A DNA stretch of 62,962 bases, from the NCBI GenBank assembly GCA_019351995.1, contig JABBOD010000015.1, forward strand, positions 1 through 62,962. Reading direction: 5' to 3'. Shown one piece after another: positions 32,835-40,958 of the stretch. The notes below the pieces were generated by a model. The model worked only from the letters and a program-made list of their open reading frames with translations. It was not told where the DNA came from and did no database searches. Each line of letters starts with the position of its first letter. The first letter of the stretch is position 1. This DNA is from Acidobacteriota bacterium (lineage in GTDB: Bacteria; Actinomycetota; Actinomycetes; Actinomycetales; Microbacteriaceae). Both the position numbers and the translations under genes were made by a program.

Positions 32835-33934
32835 GCTCGATGTCGGCCGACGAGGCACTGCTCGCCGCGCTCGACCGGGTGCAGGATCCGGAGATCCGAC
32901 GCCCGATCACCGAGCTCGACATGGTGCGCTCGGCAACGGTCGTGAATGGCGTGGCGGCGATCGATCTGCGTCTGACGATCGTCGGATGCCCGGCCGCCGA
33001 CCGCATCGAGGCGGAGGTGCGGGCTGCGGCGTCCGCGGTCGACGGCGTTGAACGGGTCGACCTCGCACTCGGGGTCATGACCGTCGCCGAACGGGAGGCG
33101 CTCACCACGCGGTTGCGCGGCACTCGCGCTCAGCAGTTCGGCCCCGACTCACTGACCAAGATCTTCGCGATCTCGAGCGGCAAGGGCGGCGTCGGCAAGT
33201 CGACGGTGACGGCGAACCTGGCGGTCGCGCTGGCGGCGCGCGGACTCCGCGTGGGACTGGTGGATGCCGACGTTTTCGGCTTCTCGATCCCCGGGATCCT
33301 CGGGATCGCGGGCGTCAAGCCGACCCGGTTGGGCGACATGATCCTGCCACCGCTCGCCGACGGCGTGAAGGTGATTTCGATCGGGATGTTCGTCGACGGC
33401 CAGGCCGCGGTGAGTTGGCGCGGTCCGCTGTTGCACCGCACCATCCAGCAGTTCCTGAGCGACGTCTTCTTCGGCGACCTCGACATTCTGCTGCTCGACC
33501 TGCCACCCGGCACCGGGGACGTCGCCATCTCGCTCGGGCAGCTGCTGCCGCACGCGGAGGTGGTGGTGGTCACGACCCCGCAGCCGGCGGCGGCGGAGGT
33601 GGCGGAGCGGAGCGGCATCGTTGCCAGACAACTCGGGCAGAAGGTGATCGGGGTCGTCGAGAACATGGCGGGACTCCCCCAGCCCGATGGGTCGGTGCTC
33701 GAGCTCTTCGGCCGTGGGGGCGGCGAGGAGCTCGCTGAGCGACTCGAGGTTCCCGTGCTGGCCAGCATCCCGCTCAGCATGGCCCTCCGCGAGGGCGGCG
33801 ATCGAGGTGCACCCCTCGTGCTGAGCGCGCCCACCGATCCCGCCGCCGCGGCGATCGTCGCACTCGCCGAGCTCCTCGCGACACGCGAACGGGGGTTGGC
33901 AGGACGCTCACTGCCTTTCCGTACCCCCCGGTAG
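32831..33934 (+). CDS. mrp: Mrp/ApbC-type P-loop ATPase, iron-sulfur carrier family
   Basis: A 367-aa Mrp/NBP35 family ATPase. Residues 1-95 are a MIP18-like (DUF59) domain; then a deviant Walker A SSGKGGVGKST near residue 118, a VDADVFGFSIP segment and DLPPGTGD. The C-terminal CxxC that binds a bridging FeS cluster in other members is absent: the site reads ENMAGLPQPDGS. This fits actinobacterial Mrp as I remember it. Likely role: Fe-S cluster delivery or a related ATPase role. The start overlaps the preceding stop (GTGA). Confidence 0.88.
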   Translation: MSSMSADEALLAALDRVQDPEIRRPITELDMVRSATVVNGVAAIDLRLTIVGCPAADRIEAEVRAAASAVDGVERVDLALGVMTVAEREALTTRLRGTRAQQFGPDSLTKIFAISSGKGGVGKSTVTANLAVALAARGLRVGLVDADVFGFSIPGILGIAGVKPTRLGDMILPPLADGVKVISIGMFVDGQAAVSWRGPLLHRTIQQFLSDVFFGDLDILLLDLPPGTGDVAISLGQLLPHAEVVVVTTPQPAAAEVAERSGIVARQLGQKVIGVVENMAGLPQPDGSVLELFGRGGGEELAERLEVPVLASIPLSMALREGGDRGAPLVLSAPTDPAAAAIVALAELLATRERGLAGRSLPFRTPR

Positions 33935-33937
33935 TCT
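33932..33937 (+). promoter_or_regulatory. -10 box, leaderless promoter of the 123-aa protein gene
   Basis: TAGTCT ends 6 nt before ATG 33944; its last bases follow the mrp stop codon. Confidence 0.5.
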
Positions 33938-33943
33938 CAAGGA

Positions 33944-34315
33944 ATGGAGCGGCGGGTCACGGTGGGCATCAACATCGCGTCCCCAGCGCCGCGTCCGAGC
34001 GCCGAAGGAGCCGGCTCCACGGCGGAGAAGCGTGAATACCTGGCGCGCGTGAAACAGGCCGCCCGGCTCGTGAAGAAGGGTCGCCCGCTGAGGGCCGTCG
34101 TGCTCACGCGTGAGACCAGCGACCGCCGGTTCAATGGGGCCCAGATCATCATCGTCGAACTCGAGATCGAGGATCCCCTGGTCGACGAGTCTCCGCGCAC
34201 GCTGCGCTATGAGCACCTCTTCGGCCCGGCCACCGCGCGCAGCTGGAAACCTGGCCACGAGATCCCGATATGGATCGACCCGCGAGATCCGGATCGGATC
34301 TACGCGGGTCGGTGA
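33944..34315 (+). CDS. Uncharacterised 123-aa protein
   Basis: I do not recognise the family. The protein is soluble, basic in the middle (REYLARVKQAARLVKKGRPLRAVVL) and probably beta-rich. The C-terminal phrase GHEIPIWIDPRDPDRIYAGR resembles the end of DUF3592-type modules, where a V-P-V-x-x-D-P-x-D-P turn is common, but the membrane helices of that family are absent. It has its own TAGTCT box 6 nt before ATG. Codon use looks like its neighbours. Confidence 0.7.
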   Translation: MERRVTVGINIASPAPRPSAEGAGSTAEKREYLARVKQAARLVKKGRPLRAVVLTRETSDRRFNGAQIIIVELEIEDPLVDESPRTLRYEHLFGPATARSWKPGHEIPIWIDPRDPDRIYAGR

Positions 34316-34355
34316 GCCCGAAAGGGCCGAGGCGCTGTGCCGGTGGCAGAGCGCT

Positions 34356-34463
34356 CTAGGCGCGACGGGTGGGAACGCGGCGGTAACCGTCGCGCGAGGC
34401 GAGGACACCGGTTCCGGCGATGGCCGCGGACGCTCCGACGGCGAGCAGGATGAAGAAGGTCAT
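34356..34463 (-). CDS. 35-aa single-pass membrane peptide
   Basis: A short open frame beginning MTFFILLAVGASAAIAGTG and ending DGYRRVPTRRA. It has one membrane helix (residues 3-20) and a basic tail containing DGYRRVPTR, a motif I recall from similar very short actinobacterial peptides. TGTACT ends 6 nt upstream and AGGGAC lies just before the ATG, giving expression signals. It is divergent from a LysR gene across an 80-bp gap with two inverted repeats. Function unknown; it could be the LysR target. Confidence 0.65.
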   Translation of the reverse strand: MTFFILLAVGASAAIAGTGVLASRDGYRRVPTRRA

Positions 34464-34486
34464 GTCCCTAGTACAGTCGCACGCAT

Positions 34487-34506
34487 CGTTTAGCACAATC
34501 TAAACG
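34487..34506. promoter_or_regulatory. Inverted repeat CGTTTAG-N6-CTAAACG
   Basis: Perfect 7-bp arms (34487-34493 and 34500-34506) around a 6-bp spacer. The site is AT-rich, with LysR-site geometry, midway in the divergent gap between the membrane peptide and the LysR gene. Confidence 0.6.
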
Positions 34507-34518
34507 TTCTGCAATGTC

Positions 34519-34537
34519 ATTGTAGTTTGACTACAAT
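34519..34537. promoter_or_regulatory. Inverted repeat ATTGTAG-N5-CTACAAT with embedded -10 box
   Basis: Perfect 7-bp arms (34519-34525 and 34531-34537). The right arm contains TACAAT (34532-34537), the -10 box of the LysR gene, which ends 6 nt before ATG 34544. A protein bound here would block the promoter, so autorepression is likely. Confidence 0.65.
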
Positions 34538-34543
34538 AAAGTC

Positions 34544-35470
34544 ATGGATGTCCGCCGACTCGAGCTCTTGCGAGAACTCTCGGAGCGCGGCAGCGTGACA
34601 GCCGTCGCCGACGCGCTGCACCTGACCCCGTCGGCCGTCTCTCAGCAGCTGAAGACGCTCGAGCGAGAGGCTGGCGTGCCGCTCACGGAGCGCGCCGGCC
34701 GCGGCCTCGTCCTGACGACCGCCGGGCACGTTCTCGCCGAGACAGCCACCGACGTCGCGGTTGCTCTCGAGAAAGCCGAGGCGGCCTGGGCGGAGTTCAT
34801 CGAACAGCCGCGCGGTGAAGTCTCGGTCACCTTCTTCCCCACCGGCGGAGAGATGCTGTTGCCGGGCTTCCTCAGCCGCGTCGCCGGCGTGGCCGGACTG
34901 AGGGTGGCGTGCACCGACCAGGATCCCCTGCTGCCCGACTTCGCGGACCTCACGATGGATCACGACATCGTGATCGCGGACGCTCCCGGCGTCCTGCCCA
35001 GCTGGCGGGAACGCCATCTGGTGACCGTGGAACTGATGCGCGAGCCTCTCGATATCGCGTTGCCCGATGGACATCCGCTGGCCGAGAAGTCCGAGCTCAC
35101 CCCGGCTGACGTGGTCGACGAAAACTGGATCGGCAACCCCCACGACTTCCCCTTCGACCGCATCCTGCAACGCATCGAAGCGATCACGGGCCACGAAGCT
35201 CATCGCGTGCAGCGTCTGATTGACAACAGCATCGTGGAGGTGCTGGTCGCCGGCGGGCACGGAATCGCGATTCTTCCGCGCTTCACGACCCGTGATCGCG
35301 AGAACGGTCTCGTCACCCGACCGCTCGTCGGGGTGCGCTCGGAACGCGTGATCTGGGCGCTGATGCGTCCGGATCGGGGGGTGCGGCCATCGGTGCGACT
35401 CGTGATCGAGGCCCTGCGCAGCGAGGCAGCGGAGTTCCTCGCCGCCCACGACCCCTCGCTGGTCGCGTAG
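34544..35470 (+). CDS. LysR family transcriptional regulator
   Basis: A 308-aa LysR-type regulator. The N-terminal helix-turn-helix covers residues 1-62 (GSVTAVADALHLTPSAVSQQLKTLE), with an effector domain from about 90. It is likely autoregulated through the inverted repeats at 34487-34537 and may control the 35-aa membrane peptide. The effector is unknown. ATG 34544 is fixed by the TACAAT box. Confidence 0.9.
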   Translation: MDVRRLELLRELSERGSVTAVADALHLTPSAVSQQLKTLEREAGVPLTERAGRGLVLTTAGHVLAETATDVAVALEKAEAAWAEFIEQPRGEVSVTFFPTGGEMLLPGFLSRVAGVAGLRVACTDQDPLLPDFADLTMDHDIVIADAPGVLPSWRERHLVTVELMREPLDIALPDGHPLAEKSELTPADVVDENWIGNPHDFPFDRILQRIEAITGHEAHRVQRLIDNSIVEVLVAGGHGIAILPRFTTRDRENGLVTRPLVGVRSERVIWALMRPDRGVRPSVRLVIEALRSEAAEFLAAHDPSLVA

Positions 35471-35542
35471 CCGCGACGCACTGCTCGAGTCCGCGGCGAC
35501 TGCGGGAAGTCGAGATCGGATGTCGAGAAGCCCGGTCAGCGA

Positions 35543-36022
35543 CTACGTGGACTCGGTGTCGTATGGCGCCGGGCGGGCTTTGCCGAGCGTACGCTGCCGC
35601 GTCTCGTACGCGGACTCGACATATCGGGTTGAGACCGGCTCAGCGGGCGACTGTGCCTCAGCGGGAGGCCCCGGCTCCGCGGGCGACTCTGCCTCAGGGG
35701 GAGACCCCGCATCGGCGGGCTTCTCCTCGTCGACGACCGTACTGGCCGCCGCGGAGGCGCTGGCCGAGTCATCAAGGAGCGCGTCGCGGATGATGCGGCG
35801 CGGGTCGTATTGGCGTGGGTCGAGCTTCGTCCAGTCGACCTCGTCGAACTCGGGGCCCATTTCTTCTCGCATGCGATCCTTGGCGCCCTCCGCCAAGGAA
35901 CGCAGCGACTTGACCATCCGGGCGAGCGTCGCCGCGTAGCCGGGCAGGCGTTCAGGACCCACCAAGAAGACGGCGATCACCGCGATGATGATGAGCTTGT
36001 CGAAGGTCAACCCGAAGGACAC
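35543..36022 (-). CDS. tatB: Sec-independent protein translocase TatB
   Basis: A 159-aa TatB-type protein. One N-terminal membrane helix is followed by the hinge LVGPERLP and an amphipathic helix (YAATLARMVKSLRSLAEGAKDRMREE). The actinobacterial TatB signature MGPEFDEVDWTKLDPRQYDPRRI lies near residues 55-77. The tail from about 90 is Pro/Ser/Glu-rich. Role: part of the Tat receptor for folded twin-arginine proteins. GTG 36022 is supported by TATCCT 6 nt upstream; the longer frame adds non-family residues. tatA and tatC are not in the window. Confidence 0.92.
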   Translation of the reverse strand: MSFGLTFDKLIIIAVIAVFLVGPERLPGYAATLARMVKSLRSLAEGAKDRMREEMGPEFDEVDWTKLDPRQYDPRRIIRDALLDDSASASAAASTVVDEEKPADAGSPPEAESPAEPGPPAEAQSPAEPVSTRYVESAYETRQRTLGKARPAPYDTEST

Positions 36023-36028
36023 TCGCCC

Positions 36029-36034
36029 AGGATA
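36029..36034 (-). promoter_or_regulatory. -10 box, leaderless promoter of tatB
   Basis: TATCCT on the minus strand ends 6 nt before GTG 36022. It is divergent from TAGTCT at 36058-36063, the -10 box of the methyltransferase gene. Confidence 0.55.
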
Positions 36035-36081
36035 ACTCCCATTTCCCGACGGCACCGTAGTCTGGCGCCAAGGAGTGTGTG

Positions 36082-36714
36082 GTGGCCGACAAGGAACTGA
36101 ACTGGAAGTACGGAGAAGACTTCGTTGTCGAGTCCGCAGCGCTCGGGATCGCGCGTCAACACGCCGTGGAACTCGGAATCGACCCGGTCTCCCCCGCGGT
36201 CGGTGCGCAGCTCGCGGTGTTGTCCGCCGCGAGCTCGACGCACTCGATTCTCGAGATCGGCACCGGAACGGGTGTCAGCGGCCTCTGGCTGCTGGCCGGC
36301 GCCCCCGAGGCCGTCCTCACCTCCATCGACATCGAGTTGGATCACCAGCAGCACGCTCGCAGCGCGTTCGCCGCCGGTGGAGTGCCTGCCAACCGCATCC
36401 GGCTCATCACCGGACGGGCATCAGAGGTGCTCCCGCGCATGAACGACGGCGCATACGACCTGGTTCTCGTCGACGGGGACGAGGGCTCACTACTCGACTA
36501 CGTCGAGCACGCCCTTCGGATCGTGCGCCAGGGCGGACTGGTGCTGGTGCCGCACGCGCTGTGGCGCGGCCGCGTCGCCGACCCGACACGCCGTGATGCC
36601 ACGGCGAGCGATTTCCGCACCCTGCTGGCGACGATCGCCGAGTCATCGGCGGTCGTGTCAGCACTGAGTACAGCAGGGGACGGCCTGCTGCAACTCGTCA
36701 AAACAGCGGACTGA
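36082..36714 (+). CDS. O-methyltransferase (class I SAM-dependent)
   Basis: A 210-aa SAM-dependent O-methyltransferase of the caffeoyl-CoA/catechol type. The SAM-binding motif is EIGTGTGVSG near residue 58; an acidic residue after strand 2 (SIDIELDHQQ) and LVLVDGDEGS mark the metal/SAM region. The substrate is unknown. Two GTG codons are adjacent (36079, 36082); I prefer 36082 because AGGAG at 36071-36075 is then 6 nt away. TAGTCT at 36058-36063 is its -10 box, so unlike its neighbours it has a short leader. The homologue is Rv1220c by memory. Confidence 0.88.
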   Translation: MADKELNWKYGEDFVVESAALGIARQHAVELGIDPVSPAVGAQLAVLSAASSTHSILEIGTGTGVSGLWLLAGAPEAVLTSIDIELDHQQHARSAFAAGGVPANRIRLITGRASEVLPRMNDGAYDLVLVDGDEGSLLDYVEHALRIVRQGGLVLVPHALWRGRVADPTRRDATASDFRTLLATIAESSAVVSALSTAGDGLLQLVKTAD

Positions 36715-36722
36715 TCCGAAGA

Positions 36723-36896
36723 TCAGGCGACGCTGACGACTCCGGCCAGCGCGTCGTGCAGCTCTTTGGCTTCGGCATCGTTGACCGACACCACGAGGCG
36801 ACCGCCACCCTCGAGCGGAACCCGCACGATAATCAGGCGACCTTCTTTAACAGCCTCCATCGGTCCGTCACCGGTCCTCGGCTTCATGGCTGCCAT
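36723..36896 (-). CDS. DUF3117 family protein
   Basis: A 57-aa protein matching DUF3117 over its full length (MAAMKPRTGDGPMEAVKEGR, then VPLEGGGRLVV). It is a tiny, highly conserved actinobacterial protein of unknown function. ATG 36896 is preceded by AGGGGAC at a good ribosome-binding distance. A near-consensus promoter lies upstream. Its convergent neighbour, the O-methyltransferase gene, ends 8 bp away. Confidence 0.93.
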   Translation of the reverse strand: MAAMKPRTGDGPMEAVKEGRLIIVRVPLEGGGRLVVSVNDAEAKELHDALAGVVSVA

Positions 36897-36927
36897 GTGG
36901 TGTCCCCTTTCGATGGATACGTCTCCT

Positions 36928-36957
36928 ATTATCCCGTATCGAGGGAGACTCGTCGAA
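36928..36957 (-). promoter_or_regulatory. Promoter of the DUF3117 gene (TTCGAC-N18-GATAAT)
   Basis: On the minus strand TTCGAC (36952-36957) and GATAAT (36928-36933) are 18 bp apart and give a leader of about 25 nt containing the AGGGGAC ribosome site. It is one of the best sigma-A-like promoters in the window. Confidence 0.6.
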
Positions 36958-36986
36958 CCAGGCGACGTCGACACCGCGCTCGAGGA

Positions 36987-38273
36987 TCACGGCGGACTCC
37001 AGTCGGAGCCGTTCACCCACCAGGCGATCCACATCCATGCGATCTGGCCGACGATGCCGGCGGCGACCAGAGCCAGTTTCCCGCCGAGTGGTCGCACCTG
37101 GGCGAGCCCACCCAGCGCCGGTGCCAGCGGCATGAGGAGCCGGAAAGTGCTGGACTGCGGGAAGAAGACCGCGAGGAGGTAGACGCCGTACCCCGCCATC
37201 CAGACCCGCAGTTCCAGCCCAAGGCGACGTATCGAGGGCAGGAACAGAATCCCGACAAAGAGTCCGACGAGTGCGACAACGACGACCGGTCCCAGCACGG
37301 CGGCCACCTCACTCGGTACCGCAAGCCACCCTAGCCACCACTTCGCTCCGAGGAACCATGGTTGGAACGGAACGAGCTGCTGATAGCCGATGTAGTCGGC
37401 CCGCCACGCCAGCTCGGTATCGGTGTACGCGGTGGGCGAGCCGGTGCCGATCCAGGCAACGATCGACCACAGCACGCCGAGAAACGCGCTGACGAGGCCG
37501 GTGACCACCACCGCGATCCGCTGCGACCACGGGAACGGATCGCGCCGCCGCGCCACGATCCGGTACAGCAGATGGATCAGCAGCATCACCGCGAACGCGA
37601 GCCCGCTCGGACGCGTCAGGGCGGCCGCCGCGATCACCGGGATCATCAGGTAGTAGCGACGGCTCTGGAACAGGAGCAGCGCCCAGAACAGAAAGAACAG
37701 TTGCATCGACTCCGCGTAGCCGACCTGCAGGATCGGCGACGTCGGCCCGACGCAGAACAAGACGACCGCGAACAGCGCGGTGCCCGCGGGGAGAACGCGC
37801 GCCATGAGCCGGTAGAACAGGAGGGCCGCGCCGATCGAGAACAGCAGCGAGATGTAAACGCCCGCGATATCAGCAGGGAACCCGATCGAGATGAAGCCGC
37901 GCAGCACCAGCGGGAACCCGGGTAGGAACGCCCACGCACTCTGGCCGACGTGCGGGCCGATCATGGGCAGGTGGGCCGGGTAGCCCGAGACGGCGACGAT
38001 GTAGTACCAGTAGGAGTCCCAGATCGAGGAGAACGCGAAGAGATCGGGCTTCGGGCCCGTCCAGGGGTTCGCTGCCTGGATGTTGGCGAAGCCCAGCATG
38101 ATCAGGGTGGTCACGACCCGCGACGCGATGAAGACGAGCACAACCTTCGCCCACCACGGCGTCAGGCGGTACCGCACGGTCCACCACAGCAGGCGCTTCC
38201 GACGGTTCGCCACCATCGGCGCCGACGCGGGCCCCTGGCCCCGGTCGGCATCCGTTACGAGCCGGTCAACCAT
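36987..38273 (-). CDS. PIG-V/GT-C-like membrane mannosyltransferase
   Basis: A 428-aa polytopic protein with about 10 membrane segments. The loop after the first helix contains IWDSYWYYIVAVSGYP, resembling the WDGxWYxxIAxxGY active-site loop of PIG-V-like GT-C glycosyltransferases that use polyprenyl-phosphate sugars. The acceptor is unknown, perhaps a cell-envelope glycan. Its start overlaps the dapE stop by 19 bp, so it is probably co-transcribed with dapE, though without an obvious functional link. Confidence 0.8.
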   Translation of the reverse strand: MVDRLVTDADRGQGPASAPMVANRRKRLLWWTVRYRLTPWWAKVVLVFIASRVVTTLIMLGFANIQAANPWTGPKPDLFAFSSIWDSYWYYIVAVSGYPAHLPMIGPHVGQSAWAFLPGFPLVLRGFISIGFPADIAGVYISLLFSIGAALLFYRLMARVLPAGTALFAVVLFCVGPTSPILQVGYAESMQLFFLFWALLLFQSRRYYLMIPVIAAAALTRPSGLAFAVMLLIHLLYRIVARRRDPFPWSQRIAVVVTGLVSAFLGVLWSIVAWIGTGSPTAYTDTELAWRADYIGYQQLVPFQPWFLGAKWWLGWLAVPSEVAAVLGPVVVVALVGLFVGILFLPSIRRLGLELRVWMAGYGVYLLAVFFPQSSTFRLLMPLAPALGGLAQVRPLGGKLALVAAGIVGQIAWMWIAWWVNGSDWSPP

Positions 38274-39319
38274 GTCCGCAGCCGGCGCTCGTACCTGTCG
38301 ATCTCGGCCACCGCGATCCGCTCATCGTCGGCGTGAGCCAGCATCGGGTCACCGGGACCGAAGTTCACCGCCGGGATGCCGAGGGCCGAGAAGCGTGCCA
38401 CATCCGTCCAGCCGTACTTGGGCTTCGCGTCGGCGCCGATGGCGGCCAGGAAGGCCTGCACGAGCGGATGATCGAGACCCGGACGTGCACCGTCGGCACG
38501 ATCGACGACGGTCACCTCGAAATCCGCGAACAGCTCGGTCACGACGGCCGTGGCCTCGGCGACATCGCGGCTGGGCGCGAAGCGATAGTTGAGCGTGAGA
38601 ACCGCTTCGTCGGGGATCACATTGCCCGCGACGCCGCCCGTGATCGCGACCGCGTTGAGCCCCTCGCGGTAGACCAGGCCATCGACCTCGATCGATTCCG
38701 CGCGGTACGCCGACAGGATGCCGAGAACCGGCGCCAAAGCGTGGATCGCATTCTCGCCCATCCAGGCGCGTGCAGAATGCGCACGCCGACCCCGCGTGCG
38801 GATTTCGGCGCGCAAGGTCCCGTTGCAGCCGCCTTCGACCTCCCCGTCCGATGGTTCCCCCAGGATCGCGAAATCCGCTTCGAGCAGCTCGGGATGGGTT
38901 CGGGCCAGCCGACCGAGGCCGTTCAGGCTCGAGTCGACCTCCTCGTGGTCGTAGAAGACCCAGGTGACATCGACGATCGGATCGCTGACCGCCGCCGCGA
39001 GCGTCAGCATGGCGGCGCAGCCCGCCTTCATGTCGACAGCGCCGCGCCCGATCATGCTGCCGGAATCGAGCCGCGCCGGCACATTCCCGTTGATCGGCAC
39101 GGTGTCGATGTGGCCGGCGATGATGACTCGGCTCGCGCGTCCGAGACGGGTGCGGGCAACGATCGCATCCCCATCGCGCAGCAGTTCCAGATGGCGCAGA
39201 GGGCTCAGCGCGGCCTCGATGGCATCCGCAATGGTCGCCTCGCCGCCGGAGACCGATTCGATGTCGATCAGGGCACGCGTCACCTCGGAGACGGGGGCGC
39301 TCAGATCGAGGTCGGGCAC
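38255..39319 (-). CDS. dapE: Succinyl-diaminopimelate desuccinylase
   Basis: A 354-aa M20 metallohydrolase that removes succinate from N-succinyl-LL-diaminopimelate in lysine and peptidoglycan synthesis. Metal and catalytic residues are visible: H70 and D72 in AGHIDTVP, D96 in GAVDMKAG, E126/E127 in DHEEVDSS, E155 in ILGEPSDG, and a late His in MLAHADDE. The GTG start is fixed by TAGGCT 6 nt upstream. It is divergent from dapD across 40 bp, so two steps of the pathway share one promoter region. Confidence 0.94.
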   Translation of the reverse strand: MPDLDLSAPVSEVTRALIDIESVSGGEATIADAIEAALSPLRHLELLRDGDAIVARTRLGRASRVIIAGHIDTVPINGNVPARLDSGSMIGRGAVDMKAGCAAMLTLAAAVSDPIVDVTWVFYDHEEVDSSLNGLGRLARTHPELLEADFAILGEPSDGEVEGGCNGTLRAEIRTRGRRAHSARAWMGENAIHALAPVLGILSAYRAESIEVDGLVYREGLNAVAITGGVAGNVIPDEAVLTLNYRFAPSRDVAEATAVVTELFADFEVTVVDRADGARPGLDHPLVQAFLAAIGADAKPKYGWTDVARFSALGIPAVNFGPGDPMLAHADDERIAVAEIDRYERRLRTWLTGS

Positions 39320-39325
39320 CGTGAC

Positions 39326-39331
39326 AGCCTA
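39326..39331 (-). promoter_or_regulatory. -10 box, leaderless promoter of dapE
   Basis: TAGGCT on the minus strand ends 6 nt before GTG 39319. Confidence 0.6.
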
Positions 39332-39347
39332 CGGTCTCCGCCACGGA

Positions 39348-39353
39348 TACCCT
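39348..39353 (+). promoter_or_regulatory. -10 box, leaderless promoter of dapD
   Basis: TACCCT ends 6 nt before ATG 39360. The dapE and dapD -10 boxes are 16 bp apart on opposite strands. Confidence 0.6.
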
Positions 39354-39359
39354 GGGAAC

Positions 39360-40310
39360 ATGACCGCCGCCTGGGGCCACGGGCTCACCACAACAGCCAT
39401 CTCGCCAACAGGCGACACCATCGTGCTCGACACCTGGTTCCCGTCCCCGACACTCGCACCACCGCCCCACGAGGGCGAGCCGCACCACGCGCCGCCGAGC
39501 GAGCTCCAGGCGCAGGCACGCCACGACGATCGCCGGGACGTCACCATCGCCGCGGTGACGGTCGCCATCGACACGGATGCCGCCCCCGCCTCGACCCCGG
39601 ACGCGTACCTGCGCCTGCACCTGCTGAGCCACCTGCTGATGGCCCCCAACACGATCAACCTCGACGGAATCTTCGCCCACCTGCCGATCGTCGCGTGGAC
39701 GACGGCGGGCCCGATGCTGCCGGAGACGTTCGCCCGACTCCGTCCCACCCTGCAGCGCGCCGGAATCTCGATGCTCGGCATCGACAAGTTCCCGCGACTG
39801 CTCGACTACGTCGTGCCGGATCGCGTGCGCATCGCCGACGCGTCTCGGGTGCGCCTCGGCGCGCATCTGGCACCCGGCACGACGGTGATGCACGAGGGCT
39901 TCGTCAACTTCAACGCCGGGACGCTGGGCACCTCGATGGTGGAGGGGCGCATCTCACAGGGCGTCGTGGTCGGCGACGGGTCCGATGTCGGGGGTGGCGC
40001 ATCCATCATGGGCACGCTCTCGGGCGGGGGCACTCAGCGCGTGGTGATCGGTGAGCGTGCACTTCTGGGAGCGAACTCGGGCATCGGGATCTCGATTGGC
40101 GATGATTCCGTGGTCGAGGCCGGCCTCTACGTGACCGCGGGGACCAAGATCACTCTTCTCCTTCCGGATGCCGCCCCCCGCATCGTGAAAGCTGTCGATT
40201 TGAGTGGCGTGGCCGGCCTGCTGTTCCGGCGCAACTCGCTCAGCGGCGGAGTCGAGGCGCTCCCGCGCGCGGGCAAAACGGTCGAGTTGAACGCCCAACT
40301 GCACGCCTGA
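39360..40310 (+). CDS. dapD: Tetrahydrodipicolinate N-succinyltransferase
   Basis: A 316-aa actinobacterial-type DapD that transfers succinyl from succinyl-CoA to tetrahydrodipicolinate. The C-terminal half is a left-handed beta-helix of hexapeptide repeats ([24 protein letters not shown], then [20 protein letters not shown]). The region [12 protein letters not shown] is typical of this family. Active as a trimer in known members. ATG 39360 is fixed by the TACCCT box; the much longer open frame upstream overlaps dapE and has no family features. Confidence 0.94.
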   Translation: MTAAWGHGLTTTAISPTGDTIVLDTWFPSPTLAPPPHEGEPHHAPPSELQAQARHDDRRDVTIAAVTVAIDTDAAPASTPDAYLRLHLLSHLLMAPNTINLDGIFAHLPIVAWTTAGPMLPETFARLRPTLQRAGISMLGIDKFPRLLDYVVPDRVRIADASRVRLGAHLAPGTTVMHEGFVNFNAGTLGTSMVEGRISQGVVVGDGSDVGGGASIMGTLSGGGTQRVVIGERALLGANSGIGISIGDDSVVEAGLYVTAGTKITLLLPDAAPRIVKAVDLSGVAGLLFRRNSLSGGVEALPRAGKTVELNAQLHA

Positions 40311-40322
40311 ACGGCGGATCGA

Positions 40323-40928
40323 CTACGCGCGGCGACGCCGAGCGAGTTCCTCCAGATCGGCGGCCAAGCCCTTCAGTTCGGTCGCGCGATCCTTGACCCC
40401 CATCGGCCGGTCGAGATCCGGCTCGTCGAAGGCGCTCGCGCCGCGAGCCACCGACACCTCGAACTCGTCGAGGAAGGAGCGGTGCGCTCGCTCGGCCAGC
40501 TCGCCGATCGTCTGCGGATCGGTGGCCAGCACGGCCAGTCGAGCCGCCAAGCCCTCCGACACCGTTGCTCGGCGCTCGAGCACCACCGCGTCGCGCGCGC
40601 GATAGTCGGCGGGGCCAGCCGCACGACCCGTGCGCTGGAGCGTGTCGGTGCGCATCGCGCGCACCCGCTCGGCGTCACGCTCCTTCTCGAGCGCGAGGGA
40701 CAGCAACTCGGCGGTGACGAGAAGCCGCACCCGCCGATCGTCGTACGCGTGTCCGTCACGCAGCGAGCGCAGGATCAGCGAGTTCGTCACGGCGAGCCGA
40801 GCCGCCGAGAAAGCAACAAGCACGCCGTCCTCGATCTGGTCGTCGATCGACGGAGGTGCGACCGGATCGGGCGCGACGTACGTTCCGACGTCGACCCGCC
40901 GCCGACGTCGCGGCCACTTCACGGGCAC
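40323..40928 (-). CDS. Uncharacterised 201-aa helical protein
   Basis: I do not recognise the family. The protein is soluble, Arg/Ala/Leu-rich and almost entirely helical. The N-terminus is basic (KWPRRRRRVDVGTYVAPD) and the rest holds long amphipathic helices, so a coiled-coil or scaffold role is possible. It ends with EELARRRR. It starts 30 bp after the citrate synthase stop on the same strand and is probably in that transcript. GTG 40928 or a second GTG two codons later could be the start. Confidence 0.72.
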   Translation of the reverse strand: MPVKWPRRRRRVDVGTYVAPDPVAPPSIDDQIEDGVLVAFSAARLAVTNSLILRSLRDGHAYDDRRVRLLVTAELLSLALEKERDAERVRAMRTDTLQRTGRAAGPADYRARDAVVLERRATVSEGLAARLAVLATDPQTIGELAERAHRSFLDEFEVSVARGASAFDEPDLDRPMGVKDRATELKGLAADLEELARRRRA

Positions 40929-40958
40929 GACGTCACCGGCATCGCATCACGGGAACGC

